The translations under genes were made by a program, and so were the position numbers. A stretch of DNA of 5,826 bases from Pseudomonadota bacterium (GTDB lineage: Bacteria; Pseudomonadota; Alphaproteobacteria; Rhizobiales; Hyphomicrobiaceae), in contig JAEYYQ010000564.1 in NCBI GenBank assembly GCA_023428365.1, positions 1-5,826 of the forward strand, written 5' to 3'. The notes under the pieces are model-generated. The model had not been told where the DNA came from. It was given only the letters and a program-made list of their open reading frames with translations, and did no database searches. Positions 1-5,826 of this stretch are shown piece by piece; the stretch's first letter is position 1; the number at the start of each line of letters is the position of its first letter.

Positions 1-1371
1 GTTGCGCGGCCTGCCTCAGGGTATGCGGCAAGCGTATTGGCTGAGCAGGCCGAGGCGGTCGTGCCGTATCTGTCCAGGTTTCGTCCTGCGCGAATGCGGG
101 TCACGATCGTCCCCATCGCAATCTGGCTGTGTGTTTTGTTTTACTCGTGGGCAGCCGCAGTCGTCCTCCTTTTCGCTGCGCCATTTATCCCGATCTTTAT
201 GGCGTTGATCGGTTGGCGGGCAAAGGCTGCGAGCGAGGCGCAGCTTGTTGAGCTGGGCAGCATGAACACCTTTCTGCTCGACAGACTGCGCGGCCTGGCG
301 ACGATCCGATCGATGCAGGCAATCGACGTGACGGCGCATAGATTGCGGGCTGATGCGGAAAATCTCCGCAAACGCACCATGGCGGTTTTGAGGATTGCTT
401 TTCTTTCGTCAGCCGTTCTCGAATTCTTTGCGGCGCTCGGCGTTGCGATGGTCGCAGTCTACGTCGGCTTTCACTTGCTCGGGCAGCTTACCTTTGGAGC
501 CTGGGGCAATACGCTTTCACTGAGCGAAGGGCTTTTCATCCTTTTATTGGCGCCGGCGTTTTTCGAGCCGCTGCGCGATCTGTCTGCTGTCTGGCATGAC
601 CGTGCGGCCGGGGAAGCCGCGCTCGATGCACTTCGCCGTCTTTCCGGGAGAGGAGCCGCGTTTCCCGGTGCGAGGAACGATGCGCCTCCATCGCGTCCGC
701 CAGAAACGTCTCCAGTCGCTGTGCAGATTGAAAAGCTCTGTTTTCGGCATAGGCCAGAAGGGGTACTCGTATTCGACAATTTCAATCTCGATGTTGCGCC
801 CGGCGAACACGTGGCGCTGCTCGCGCCGAGCGGCAAGGGCAAATCAACACTGCTTGCACTTCTCGCCGGACTTGCCGTTGCCGAGAGCGGACGGGTTTTC
901 ATAAATGGGCAGGCGTTCTCTGAGCAAACGGCAGCGCGAATTCGTAGCCAAATTGCCTGGATCGGTCAGCATCCGCATGTGTTTTCCGGGACGATGGCAC
1001 AAAATGTAACGCTCGGCCGCGCCGACGTGTCTCCTGCCGCCGTACGCCAAGCGCTGCGTCGTGCAGGTCTCGGTGACGTCGCGGAGAGACGAGGGCCTGC
1101 TCTCGTTGGTGAAAACGGCCTCGGATTATCGGGTGGAGAAGCTTCGCGGCTGGCATTGGCGCGCGTTGCCGCCATGCCAGCGGTCGGCCTCGTTCTAGCC
1201 GATGAGCCAACGGCGCATCTCGACACCGCGACGGGGCAAAGTATTGTCGATGCCCTCATCGCGGTCTCGCGTGATCGAACACTGATCGTCGCAACTCACG
1301 ATCCAGTGCTGGCCGCGCGCATGGATCGCATCGTTCAGCTGGCCCCGGCGGTGCTGGAGGATGCAGCATGA
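1..1371 (+). CDS. cydD: CydD, ABC transporter subunit for cytochrome bd assembly (5' end missing)
   Basis: One half of the inner-membrane CydDC ABC exporter required for cytochrome bd maturation; in E. coli CydDC is reported to handle heme, with thiol export proposed earlier. The frame is open from base 1, so the TTG at position 37 is not the start; 456 residues are visible of a protein that is about 588 aa in E. coli. By recalled alignment about 110-120 N-terminal residues (TM1-TM2) lie upstream. Visible residues ~33-75 look like TM3-TM4, and ~131-160 and ~172-195 like TM5-TM6; the stretch LRIAFLSSAVLEFF closely matches E. coli CydD. The C-terminal ATPase domain has Walker A APSGKGKST (275-283), Q-loop Gln323, signature LSGGE (376-380), Walker B ending D401-E402 and H-loop His433. 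The first Walker A Gly is Ala, and the tail after the H-loop is about 25 residues shorter than in E. coli. The stop overlaps the cydC start. Family assignment is firm; the substrate is inferred from the family. Confidence 0.95.
   Translation, partial: VARPASGYAASVLAEQAEAVVPYLSRFRPARMRVTIVPIAIWLCVLFYSWAAAVVLLFAAPFIPIFMALIGWRAKAASEAQLVELGSMNTFLLDRLRGLATIRSMQAIDVTAHRLRADAENLRKRTMAVLRIAFLSSAVLEFFAALGVAMVAVYVGFHLLGQLTFGAWGNTLSLSEGLFILLLAPAFFEPLRDLSAVWHDRAAGEAALDALRRLSGRGAAFPGARNDAPPSRPPETSPVAVQIEKLCFRHRPEGVLVFDNFNLDVAPGEHVALLAPSGKGKSTLLALLAGLAVAESGRVFINGQAFSEQTAARIRSQIAWIGQHPHVFSGTMAQNVTLGRADVSPAAVRQALRRAGLGDVAERRGPALVGENGLGLSGGEASRLALARVAAMPAVGLVLADEPTAHLDTATGQSIVDALIAVSRDRTLIVATHDPVLAARMDRIVQLAPAVLEDAA
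1356..1360 (+). promoter_or_regulatory. Ribosome binding site of cydC
   Basis: GGAGG ends 7 nt before the ATG at 1368 and lies inside the last codons of cydD. It decides the cydC start: a second in-frame ATG at 1380, which matches the E. coli N-terminus more exactly in length, has no comparable ribosome site. The arrangement favours translational coupling of CydC to CydD. Confidence 0.8.
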
Positions 1372-3059
1372 CGGGCATCATGCGGCAGCTTCGCCCGATA
1401 ACGGATCTGTTTCTTTCCGATAATCGCGGGATGCTTTTATCCGGTGCGTTGCTCGCCGCTGTGACGGCGCTTTGCGGAATTGCACTTCTAGGGCTTTCCG
1501 GCTGGTTCATTACGGCGACTTCGATCGCGGGACTGTCAGTTGCGACGGCGATCGTTTTCGATGTTTTTGCGCCGTCTGCGGGCATTCGATTTCTTGCGCT
1601 CGCGCGGACCGCTGCGCGCTATGGCGAGCGGCTGACAACGCACGAGGCAACGCTGCGCATTCTGGCCGCGCTACGCGAACGCCTGTTCCGTGGTTGGGCG
1701 GCGTCGGGCGCCGCGAACGATCTTATGAAGCGGCCCGCGCGACTTCTATTCCGCCTGACGCTCGATATCGATGCGCTCGACTCGCTTTATCTGCGTGTGC
1801 TCGTGCCACTCTTCGGCGCAATTTGCGTCGCGCTTGCGAGCGGCATTGCTTTTGGCCTGATGCAACCTCTACTCGGGATTGGTATCGCCGTGTTCCTGGT
1901 CATGGCCGGCATTGGAATAACATGCGGGGGTGCTCTGGCGGCGGATCGGCCGGCGCGGCGAAGGGGGCACGCTCTCGAAATATTCCGCTCACGCATTATA
2001 GATCTCATGACGGGTAAAACCGAATGGATCATGGCGGGCCAGCTCCACGATCGTGAGAAGGGCATCGCTGCGGTCGATCGCTATCTGGCTGACAACGATG
2101 ACGCGTTAAATCGGATAGAAACCGGCGTTGGCGTTGGTTTCGGCATCGTCAGCGCGTTACTGCTGTCTACGATTCTGATCGCGATGGCGATGCTTGTCGA
2201 GACTGGCAGCATCAGTATGCCCGTAGCCGCGTTCGGCCTGTTAGTTGGTCTAGCGTTGCTGGAACCGTTCGCTGCTTTGCGGCGTGGTGCGATCGAGCTT
2301 GGTCGCACATTGCTTGCCGCGCGCCGCATTGCGCCGCGCCTGGCGGTTGTTGCGGCGCCTTCTACCGCGCAACCACCGGCCGAGCCCCATGCAGTTGTAC
2401 TCGACAGGGTCGCGGTCAGGCATTCGGGGACGGCTACTCCCGCTCTTCAAAATGTAAGTGTGTCCATCCGTAGCGGTGAGCGCGTTGCTGTTGTCGGACC
2501 GAGCGGAGTGGGCAAGTCGACACTGCTTGCATTGCTCGCTGGGGAAATTGATGCCGAAGCGGGTCGAGTTGAATATCGGCAGGCGACGTTGCTGACACAG
2601 CGAACGGAGCTGTTTCAGGATACATTGCGCGATAATCTACGGCTCGCTGATCCGTGCGCCGATGACGTGCGTTTGCGCCAGGCGCTGGACGCGGCTGGTT
2701 TGCATCGCGACGTCGAGGCGCTGACCAAGGGTCTCAACACACGTCTCGGTGAGGGTGGTCATGGTCTTTCAGGCGGACAGGCGCGCAGGTTGGCACTGGC
2801 GCGCCTGTTTCTCCGTGATACGCCGGTTTGGCTTCTCGACGAGCCGACCGAAGGGCTCGACGGCGCGACGGCGCGAGACGTCCTCGCCCGGCTCGATGGA
2901 GCTGCTGCTCGTCGTACAATCGTTACTGCAACGCATATCCGGCGCGAGGCTGAATCGGCCGACCGCCTAATTGTCATGAAGCGTGGAACTGTGACCGCCA
3001 TTATCGGGCGTGACGAGCCGGGCTTCGAAACGGCGCTAGCGTCGCTGCGGCCGGACTGA
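1368..3059 (+). CDS. cydC: CydC, ABC transporter subunit for cytochrome bd assembly
   Basis: Partner of CydD in the heterodimeric exporter needed to make functional bd oxidase. It has 563 residues (E. coli 573). Six predicted membrane segments lie near 22-47, 56-76, 141-163, 166-189, 253-277 and 284-303. The early LSGWF motif (44-47 region) and RYGERLTTHEAT (84-95) match E. coli CydC; Arg88 and His92 align with E. coli Arg81 and His85, the latter reported as a heme ligand. The ATPase domain has Walker A GPSGVGKST (377-385), Q-loop Gln411, canonical signature LSGGQ (467-471), Walker B WLLDEP with D491-E492, D-loop EGLD and H-loop His523, so all catalytic motifs are intact. Oddity: the Walker A to Q-loop segment is about 14 residues shorter than in CydD here or in E. 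coli CydC. The start overlaps the cydD stop by 4 nt (ATGA) and is supported by GGAGG. The CydC/CydD order rests on the N-terminal signature and adjacency to CydAB. Confidence 0.96.
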   Translation: MTGIMRQLRPITDLFLSDNRGMLLSGALLAAVTALCGIALLGLSGWFITATSIAGLSVATAIVFDVFAPSAGIRFLALARTAARYGERLTTHEATLRILAALRERLFRGWAASGAANDLMKRPARLLFRLTLDIDALDSLYLRVLVPLFGAICVALASGIAFGLMQPLLGIGIAVFLVMAGIGITCGGALAADRPARRRGHALEIFRSRIIDLMTGKTEWIMAGQLHDREKGIAAVDRYLADNDDALNRIETGVGVGFGIVSALLLSTILIAMAMLVETGSISMPVAAFGLLVGLALLEPFAALRRGAIELGRTLLAARRIAPRLAVVAAPSTAQPPAEPHAVVLDRVAVRHSGTATPALQNVSVSIRSGERVAVVGPSGVGKSTLLALLAGEIDAEAGRVEYRQATLLTQRTELFQDTLRDNLRLADPCADDVRLRQALDAAGLHRDVEALTKGLNTRLGEGGHGLSGGQARRLALARLFLRDTPVWLLDEPTEGLDGATARDVLARLDGAAARRTIVTATHIRREAESADRLIVMKRGTVTAIIGRDEPGFETALASLRPD

Positions 3060-3138
3060 GGATGTGTTCGTATCAGGCGCGACGTTGATCTAATCGCGCT
3101 TCAAGAGAGGAGACCGGTTTAGAGGCCGGATAGGTTGA
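3060..3138 (+). promoter_or_regulatory. cydC-cydA intergenic leader
   Basis: This 79-nt gap is the only real non-coding stretch between genes whose other junctions are 4 nt overlapping or 5 nt apart. It holds an inverted repeat (3075-3101), a purine-rich block AGAGAGGAGA (3104-3113) and then the cydA start region. An in-frame TGA at 3136-3138 touches the ATG, so CydA cannot start further upstream. Near the start only weak ribosome-site matches are present (AGAGG at 3121-3125, 13 nt away; TAGG at 3131-3134, 4 nt away). I found no convincing sigma70 promoter and no FNR/FixK-type TTGAT-N4-ATCAA palindrome; only a lone TTGAT at 3085-3089. That it modulates cydAB relative to cydDC is inference. 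Confidence 0.45.
3075..3101 (+). repeat. Inverted repeat / possible RNA hairpin upstream of cydA
   Basis: The left arm AGGCGCGA (3075-3082) and right arm TCGCGCTT (3094-3101) pair as 8 bp including one G-U, around an 11-nt loop. The core GCGCGA/TCGCGC is a perfect 6-bp match. No T-run follows, so it is not a standard intrinsic terminator. It could be an mRNA processing or stability hairpin or a DNA operator, or chance in GC-rich sequence. Confidence 0.5.
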
Positions 3139-4716
3139 ATGGAACTCGACGTCGTAGATCTCTCTCGATTGCAATTTGCGATCACCGCGCTCTACCATTT
3201 TCTATTCGTCCCACTGACGCTCGGTCTCTCGGTGCTGCTGGCCATCATGGAAACGGTCTACGTCATGACCGGTCGCGTGATCTGGCGACAGATGACGAAA
3301 TTCTGGGGCACGCTATTTGGCATCAATTTCGTGCTCGGCGTCGCGACCGGCATCGTGATGGAATTCCAGTTCGGCATGAACTGGAGCTATTACAGCCATT
3401 ACGTCGGCGACATCTTCGGGGCGCCGCTCGCCATCGAAGGCTTGATGGCGTTCTTCCTGGAAGCCACGTTCGTCGGCTTGTTCTTTTTTGGATGGGACAA
3501 ACTATCGAAGGTCGGCCACCTGATGGCGACCTGGGCCGTCGCAATCGGTTCCAATTTCTCGGCGCTGTGGATTCTGATCGCCAACGGGTGGGTGCAGAAT
3601 CCGGTCGGTTCGGCTTTCAATCCGGAAACCATGCGCATGGAGGTGACGGACTTTTACGCGGTCCTGTTCAATCCTGTCGCGCAGGCCCAGTTCGTGCACA
3701 CGGTTTCAGCCGGTTATGTCACCGCGTCGATTTTTGTGCTCGGTGTTTCGGCCTGGTATCTCCTGAAGGGACGGCATGAACAGCTGGCAAAGCGCTCGAT
3801 GACGGTGGCCGCGTCCTTCGGGTTGGCATCATCCCTGTCTGTCGTCGTTCTCGGAGATGAAAGTGGTTATCTCTCGACCGAGCATCAGAAGATGAAGCTC
3901 GCTGCGATCGAGGCCATGTGGGAAACCGAGCCGGCGCCAGCGGCCTTTACCATCATCGGATTTCCCGATCAGGAATCGCGGGAGACGCATTTCGCGGTGC
4001 GTATTCCATGGGTGATGGGCCTGATCGGAACACGTTCGCTATCTACGCAAATCCCGGGAATCGAGGAACTCGTCCAGCATGCCGAGACGCGCATCAGGAA
4101 TGGTATCGTTGCTTTTGATGCGCTTCAGGAGATTCGCGCTGCGGGAAGCACCAGCAAGATCACGCCGGAAATCCGTCAGGCTTTCGAAGATAATGGCCGG
4201 GATCTGGGTTATGCGCTTCTCCTGAAACGTCATGTCGACGATCCGCGTCAGGCGACACCAGAACAGATTCAGCGTGCAGCCTGGGACACCGTTCCCAATG
4301 TCCCGACACTGTTCTGGACGTTCCGGATCATGGTTGGCCTGGGCTTCTTCTTCATCGCGCTGACATCGGTGTTCTTCTATCTCTCGGCGCGGCGCAGGCT
4401 CGACCACTATCCCTGGCTTCTCCGCGTTGCAGTGTTCGCGATACCGCTGCCGTGGATTGCGGCCGAGTGCGGCTGGATCGTCGCTGAGTTTGGTCGTCAG
4501 CCATGGGTTATCGAGGGCGTCCTGCCGACAGCTGCCGCTGTTTCCGATCTCGGTGCGCTGACAGTTTTGCTGACTATCTGCAGTTTCGTTGCGATTTACA
4601 CCGTACTCATCATTATCGAGATGACATTGATGCTCCGAGCAATCCGCACCGGGCCCGAGCCCGATGAAGAGCCGGAAGCCGAGCTCGTCCCAACCGCCCT
4701 CGCGCCTGCGGAGTAA
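3139..4716 (+). CDS. cydA: Cytochrome bd ubiquinol oxidase subunit I (CydA)
   Basis: Catalytic subunit of cytochrome bd: it oxidises quinol on the periplasmic side and reduces O2 to water using hemes b558, b595 and d. It has 525 residues (E. coli 522) and very close similarity throughout, e.g. SRLQFA near the N-terminus and SHYVGDIFGAPLAIEGLMAF at 86-105. The heme and proton-path residues align with a small offset: His20 (E. coli His19, high-spin heme pocket), His187 and Met398 (E. coli His186 and Met393, heme b558 ligands), Glu100 and Glu108 (Glu99, Glu107), Lys253 and Glu258 (Lys252, Glu257, quinol site), and Glu450-Arg453 in the GRQPW motif (Glu445, Arg448). About nine membrane segments fit the sequence. 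The region between ESGY (241-244) and residue ~388 retains the long Q-loop of the L subfamily. The C-terminal tail (~505-525) is acidic and Pro/Ala-rich, unlike E. coli's. The in-frame TGA just upstream fixes the start. cydB follows 5 nt after the stop. Confidence 0.99.
   Translation: MELDVVDLSRLQFAITALYHFLFVPLTLGLSVLLAIMETVYVMTGRVIWRQMTKFWGTLFGINFVLGVATGIVMEFQFGMNWSYYSHYVGDIFGAPLAIEGLMAFFLEATFVGLFFFGWDKLSKVGHLMATWAVAIGSNFSALWILIANGWVQNPVGSAFNPETMRMEVTDFYAVLFNPVAQAQFVHTVSAGYVTASIFVLGVSAWYLLKGRHEQLAKRSMTVAASFGLASSLSVVVLGDESGYLSTEHQKMKLAAIEAMWETEPAPAAFTIIGFPDQESRETHFAVRIPWVMGLIGTRSLSTQIPGIEELVQHAETRIRNGIVAFDALQEIRAAGSTSKITPEIRQAFEDNGRDLGYALLLKRHVDDPRQATPEQIQRAAWDTVPNVPTLFWTFRIMVGLGFFFIALTSVFFYLSARRRLDHYPWLLRVAVFAIPLPWIAAECGWIVAEFGRQPWVIEGVLPTAAAVSDLGALTVLLTICSFVAIYTVLIIIEMTLMLRAIRTGPEPDEEPEAELVPTALAPAE
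4710..4713 (+). promoter_or_regulatory. Ribosome binding site of cydB
   Basis: GGAG ends 8 nt before the ATG at 4722 and overlaps the last codons of cydA. This supports the chosen cydB start and close translational linkage of the two oxidase subunits. Confidence 0.7.
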
Positions 4717-4721
4717 GCACA

Positions 4722-5826
4722 ATGGTTCTGCATGAACTCATCGACTACGACACTCTTCGCGTTATCTGGTGGTTGTTGCTCGGCGTGTTGCTGATCGGCT
4801 TTGCTGTGATGGATGGCTTCGATCTTGGCACCGCAACGCTTCTGCCGTTCGTTGCGAAAACAGATGTGGAGCGTCGTGTTGTCATCAACGCTGTCGGCCC
4901 GGTATGGGAGGGCAATCAGGTCTGGTTGATCGTCGGAGGCGGAGCGATCTTTGCGGCCTGGCCACCACTCTACGCGGTTTCGTTTTCGGGCTTTTACTTG
5001 GCGATGTTTGCCATCCTGGCTGCGCTCATCCTTCGTCCGGTGGCATTCAAATACCGTTCGAAGCGTGACAGTCAGACGTGGCGCAACCGATGGGATTGGG
5101 CGCTCTTTATTGGCGGCTTCGTGCCCGCGCTTATTCTCGGCGTGGCAGTTGGCAATGTCCTTCAAGGGGTTCCATTCCGATTGAATTCGGATCTGCGGAT
5201 ATTCTACGAGGGCACGACGCTATTCGAGCTGCTCAATCCGTTTGCTTTAATGTGCGGGCTTTTGTCGGTTTCGATGCTGGTCATGCACGGAGGGGCGTGG
5301 ATTATCCTGAAGGCTGAGGGTCCGGTTGCCGATCGTGCGCGCGGGTTCGCAAAGATCGCTGCTATTGCGACGATTGTGCTGTTCGCGCTTGGCGGTCTAT
5401 GGGTCGGGCTTGGTATCGACGGTTTTCGGATAACCAGCGAAATCGCGGCACACGGCGCGTCAAATCCACATGCGAAGACCGTTGAAAAAGTAACGGGCGT
5501 TTGGTTTCACAATTATGCGGCTTATCCGTGGATGCTGATCGCTCCGTTGCTGGGATTTCTCGGTGCGATCGGTGGCTTCCTGTTGCTGCGCGCGCGACGC
5601 GAAGTTTTGACGATGCTCTCCACGGCCACGTCGATCTTTGGCATCATCGCGACGGTGGGACTGTCGATGTTTCCCTTCATTCTGCCGTCATCGATTGATG
5701 CACGATCGAGTCTCACGGTCTGGGATGCCTCGTCGAGCCATCTCACACTGTTCATCATGCTCGTGGTGACAGCGTTCTTCTTGCCGCTCATCGTCGCCTA
5801 CACGACTTGGGTCTATCGCGTCCTGT
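4722..5826 (+). CDS. cydB: Cytochrome bd ubiquinol oxidase subunit II (CydB), 3' end cut by window
   Basis: Structural partner of CydA in the membrane; in E. coli it contributes to proton and oxygen paths and stabilises the complex. The frame runs without a stop from ATG 4722 to the window edge: 368 complete codons against 379 in E. coli, with a 5-residue longer N-terminus, so roughly the last 15-20 residues are missing. Recognisable blocks are IDYDTLRVIWW (7-17), GFAVMDGFDLG (26-36), WEGNQVWLI (62-70), FAAWPPLYAVSFSGFY (77-92), LRPVAFKYRSK (104-114), GNVLQGVPF (144-152), LLNPFAL (170-176), GIDGF (231-235), MFPFILPSS (316-324) and LTVWDASSS (331-339). Asp34, Trp68 and Arg105 match E. coli Asp29, Trp63 and Arg100, but Asp58 is replaced by Glu63 and Asp105 by Lys110. 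The hydrophobic segments fit about eight or nine membrane helices. A small CydX-type subunit often follows cydB; that region lies outside the window. Confidence 0.98.
   Translation, partial: MVLHELIDYDTLRVIWWLLLGVLLIGFAVMDGFDLGTATLLPFVAKTDVERRVVINAVGPVWEGNQVWLIVGGGAIFAAWPPLYAVSFSGFYLAMFAILAALILRPVAFKYRSKRDSQTWRNRWDWALFIGGFVPALILGVAVGNVLQGVPFRLNSDLRIFYEGTTLFELLNPFALMCGLLSVSMLVMHGGAWIILKAEGPVADRARGFAKIAAIATIVLFALGGLWVGLGIDGFRITSEIAAHGASNPHAKTVEKVTGVWFHNYAAYPWMLIAPLLGFLGAIGGFLLLRARREVLTMLSTATSIFGIIATVGLSMFPFILPSSIDARSSLTVWDASSSHLTLFIMLVVTAFFLPLIVAYTTWVYRVL

Noticed and set aside
37..39. TTG as start codon of cydD
   Set aside because: The frame is open to base 1 and the residues before it continue the CydD alignment, so it is internal.
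3066..3094. Possible sigma70 promoter with TCTAAT as -10
   Set aside because: TCTAAT is close to TATAAT, but no acceptable -35 hexamer lies 16-18 nt upstream.
3085..3098. Possible FNR/FixK box (TTGAT) before cydA
   Set aside because: Only the left half-site is present; the sequence at the expected right half-site position has no match to ATCAA.
3115..3129. CCGG...CCGG short dyad after the purine block
   Set aside because: A 4-bp stem of a self-complementary tetramer is expected by chance in GC-rich DNA.
3135..3779. 214-codon plus-strand frame overlapping the start of cydA
   Set aside because: The CydA frame in the same place matches the family residue for residue; this one is Arg/His-rich and featureless.
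4039..4722. 227-codon minus-strand open frame opposite the cydA 3' half
   Set aside because: It is antisense to strongly conserved CydA, its translation is low-complexity Arg/Glu/Asp-rich with no recognisable domain, and long antisense frames are common in GC-rich genes.
4596..5165. 189-codon minus-strand open frame across the cydA-cydB junction
   Set aside because: It overlaps two well-supported genes and shows no family resemblance or ribosome site; a shadow ORF.

Overview
The window holds four consecutive plus-strand genes in the order cydD-cydC-cydA-cydB. They encode the two-subunit cytochrome bd quinol oxidase (CydAB) and the heterodimeric ABC transporter needed to assemble it (CydDC). 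Both ends cut through genes: cydD lacks its 5' end (TM1-TM2) and cydB lacks roughly its last 15-20 codons. No RNA gene, mobile element, CRISPR array or other system is visible, and the minus strand shows only shadow ORFs.

Layout: 1-1371 is cydD without its start. 1368-3059 is cydC, overlapping cydD by 4 nt (ATGA) with a strong GGAGG ribosome site. 3060-3138 is a 79-nt gap with an 8-bp inverted repeat and a purine-rich stretch, the only non-coding DNA of any length. 3139-4716 is cydA. 4722-5826 is cydB, 5 nt after the cydA stop and open at the window edge. The tight spacing suggests one transcript, with the cydC-cydA gap as the one plausible control or processing point.

Function: CydC and CydD form an inner-membrane heterodimeric exporter-fold ABC protein. 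E. coli CydDC is reported to handle heme (older work proposed thiol export), and it is required to mature bd oxidase. CydA carries hemes b558, b595 and d and oxidises quinol; CydB is the structural partner with proton- and oxygen-path residues. The enzyme reduces O2 to water with high affinity and builds proton motive force without pumping. CydA has the long Q-loop of the E. coli-type (L) subfamily, and CydDC is adjacent, so this is a conventional cytochrome bd rather than a CioAB-type cyanide-insensitive oxidase.

Organism: GC-rich (about 60% by eye) DNA and the cydDCAB order suggest a proteobacterium, most likely an alphaproteobacterium. This is inference from gene order and protein character; genus is not assignable. 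The region is ordinary core respiratory machinery. The points of interest are residue-level departures from E. coli (short CydC nucleotide-binding domain, CydB proton-path substitutions, ABC motif differences) and the hairpin before cydA.
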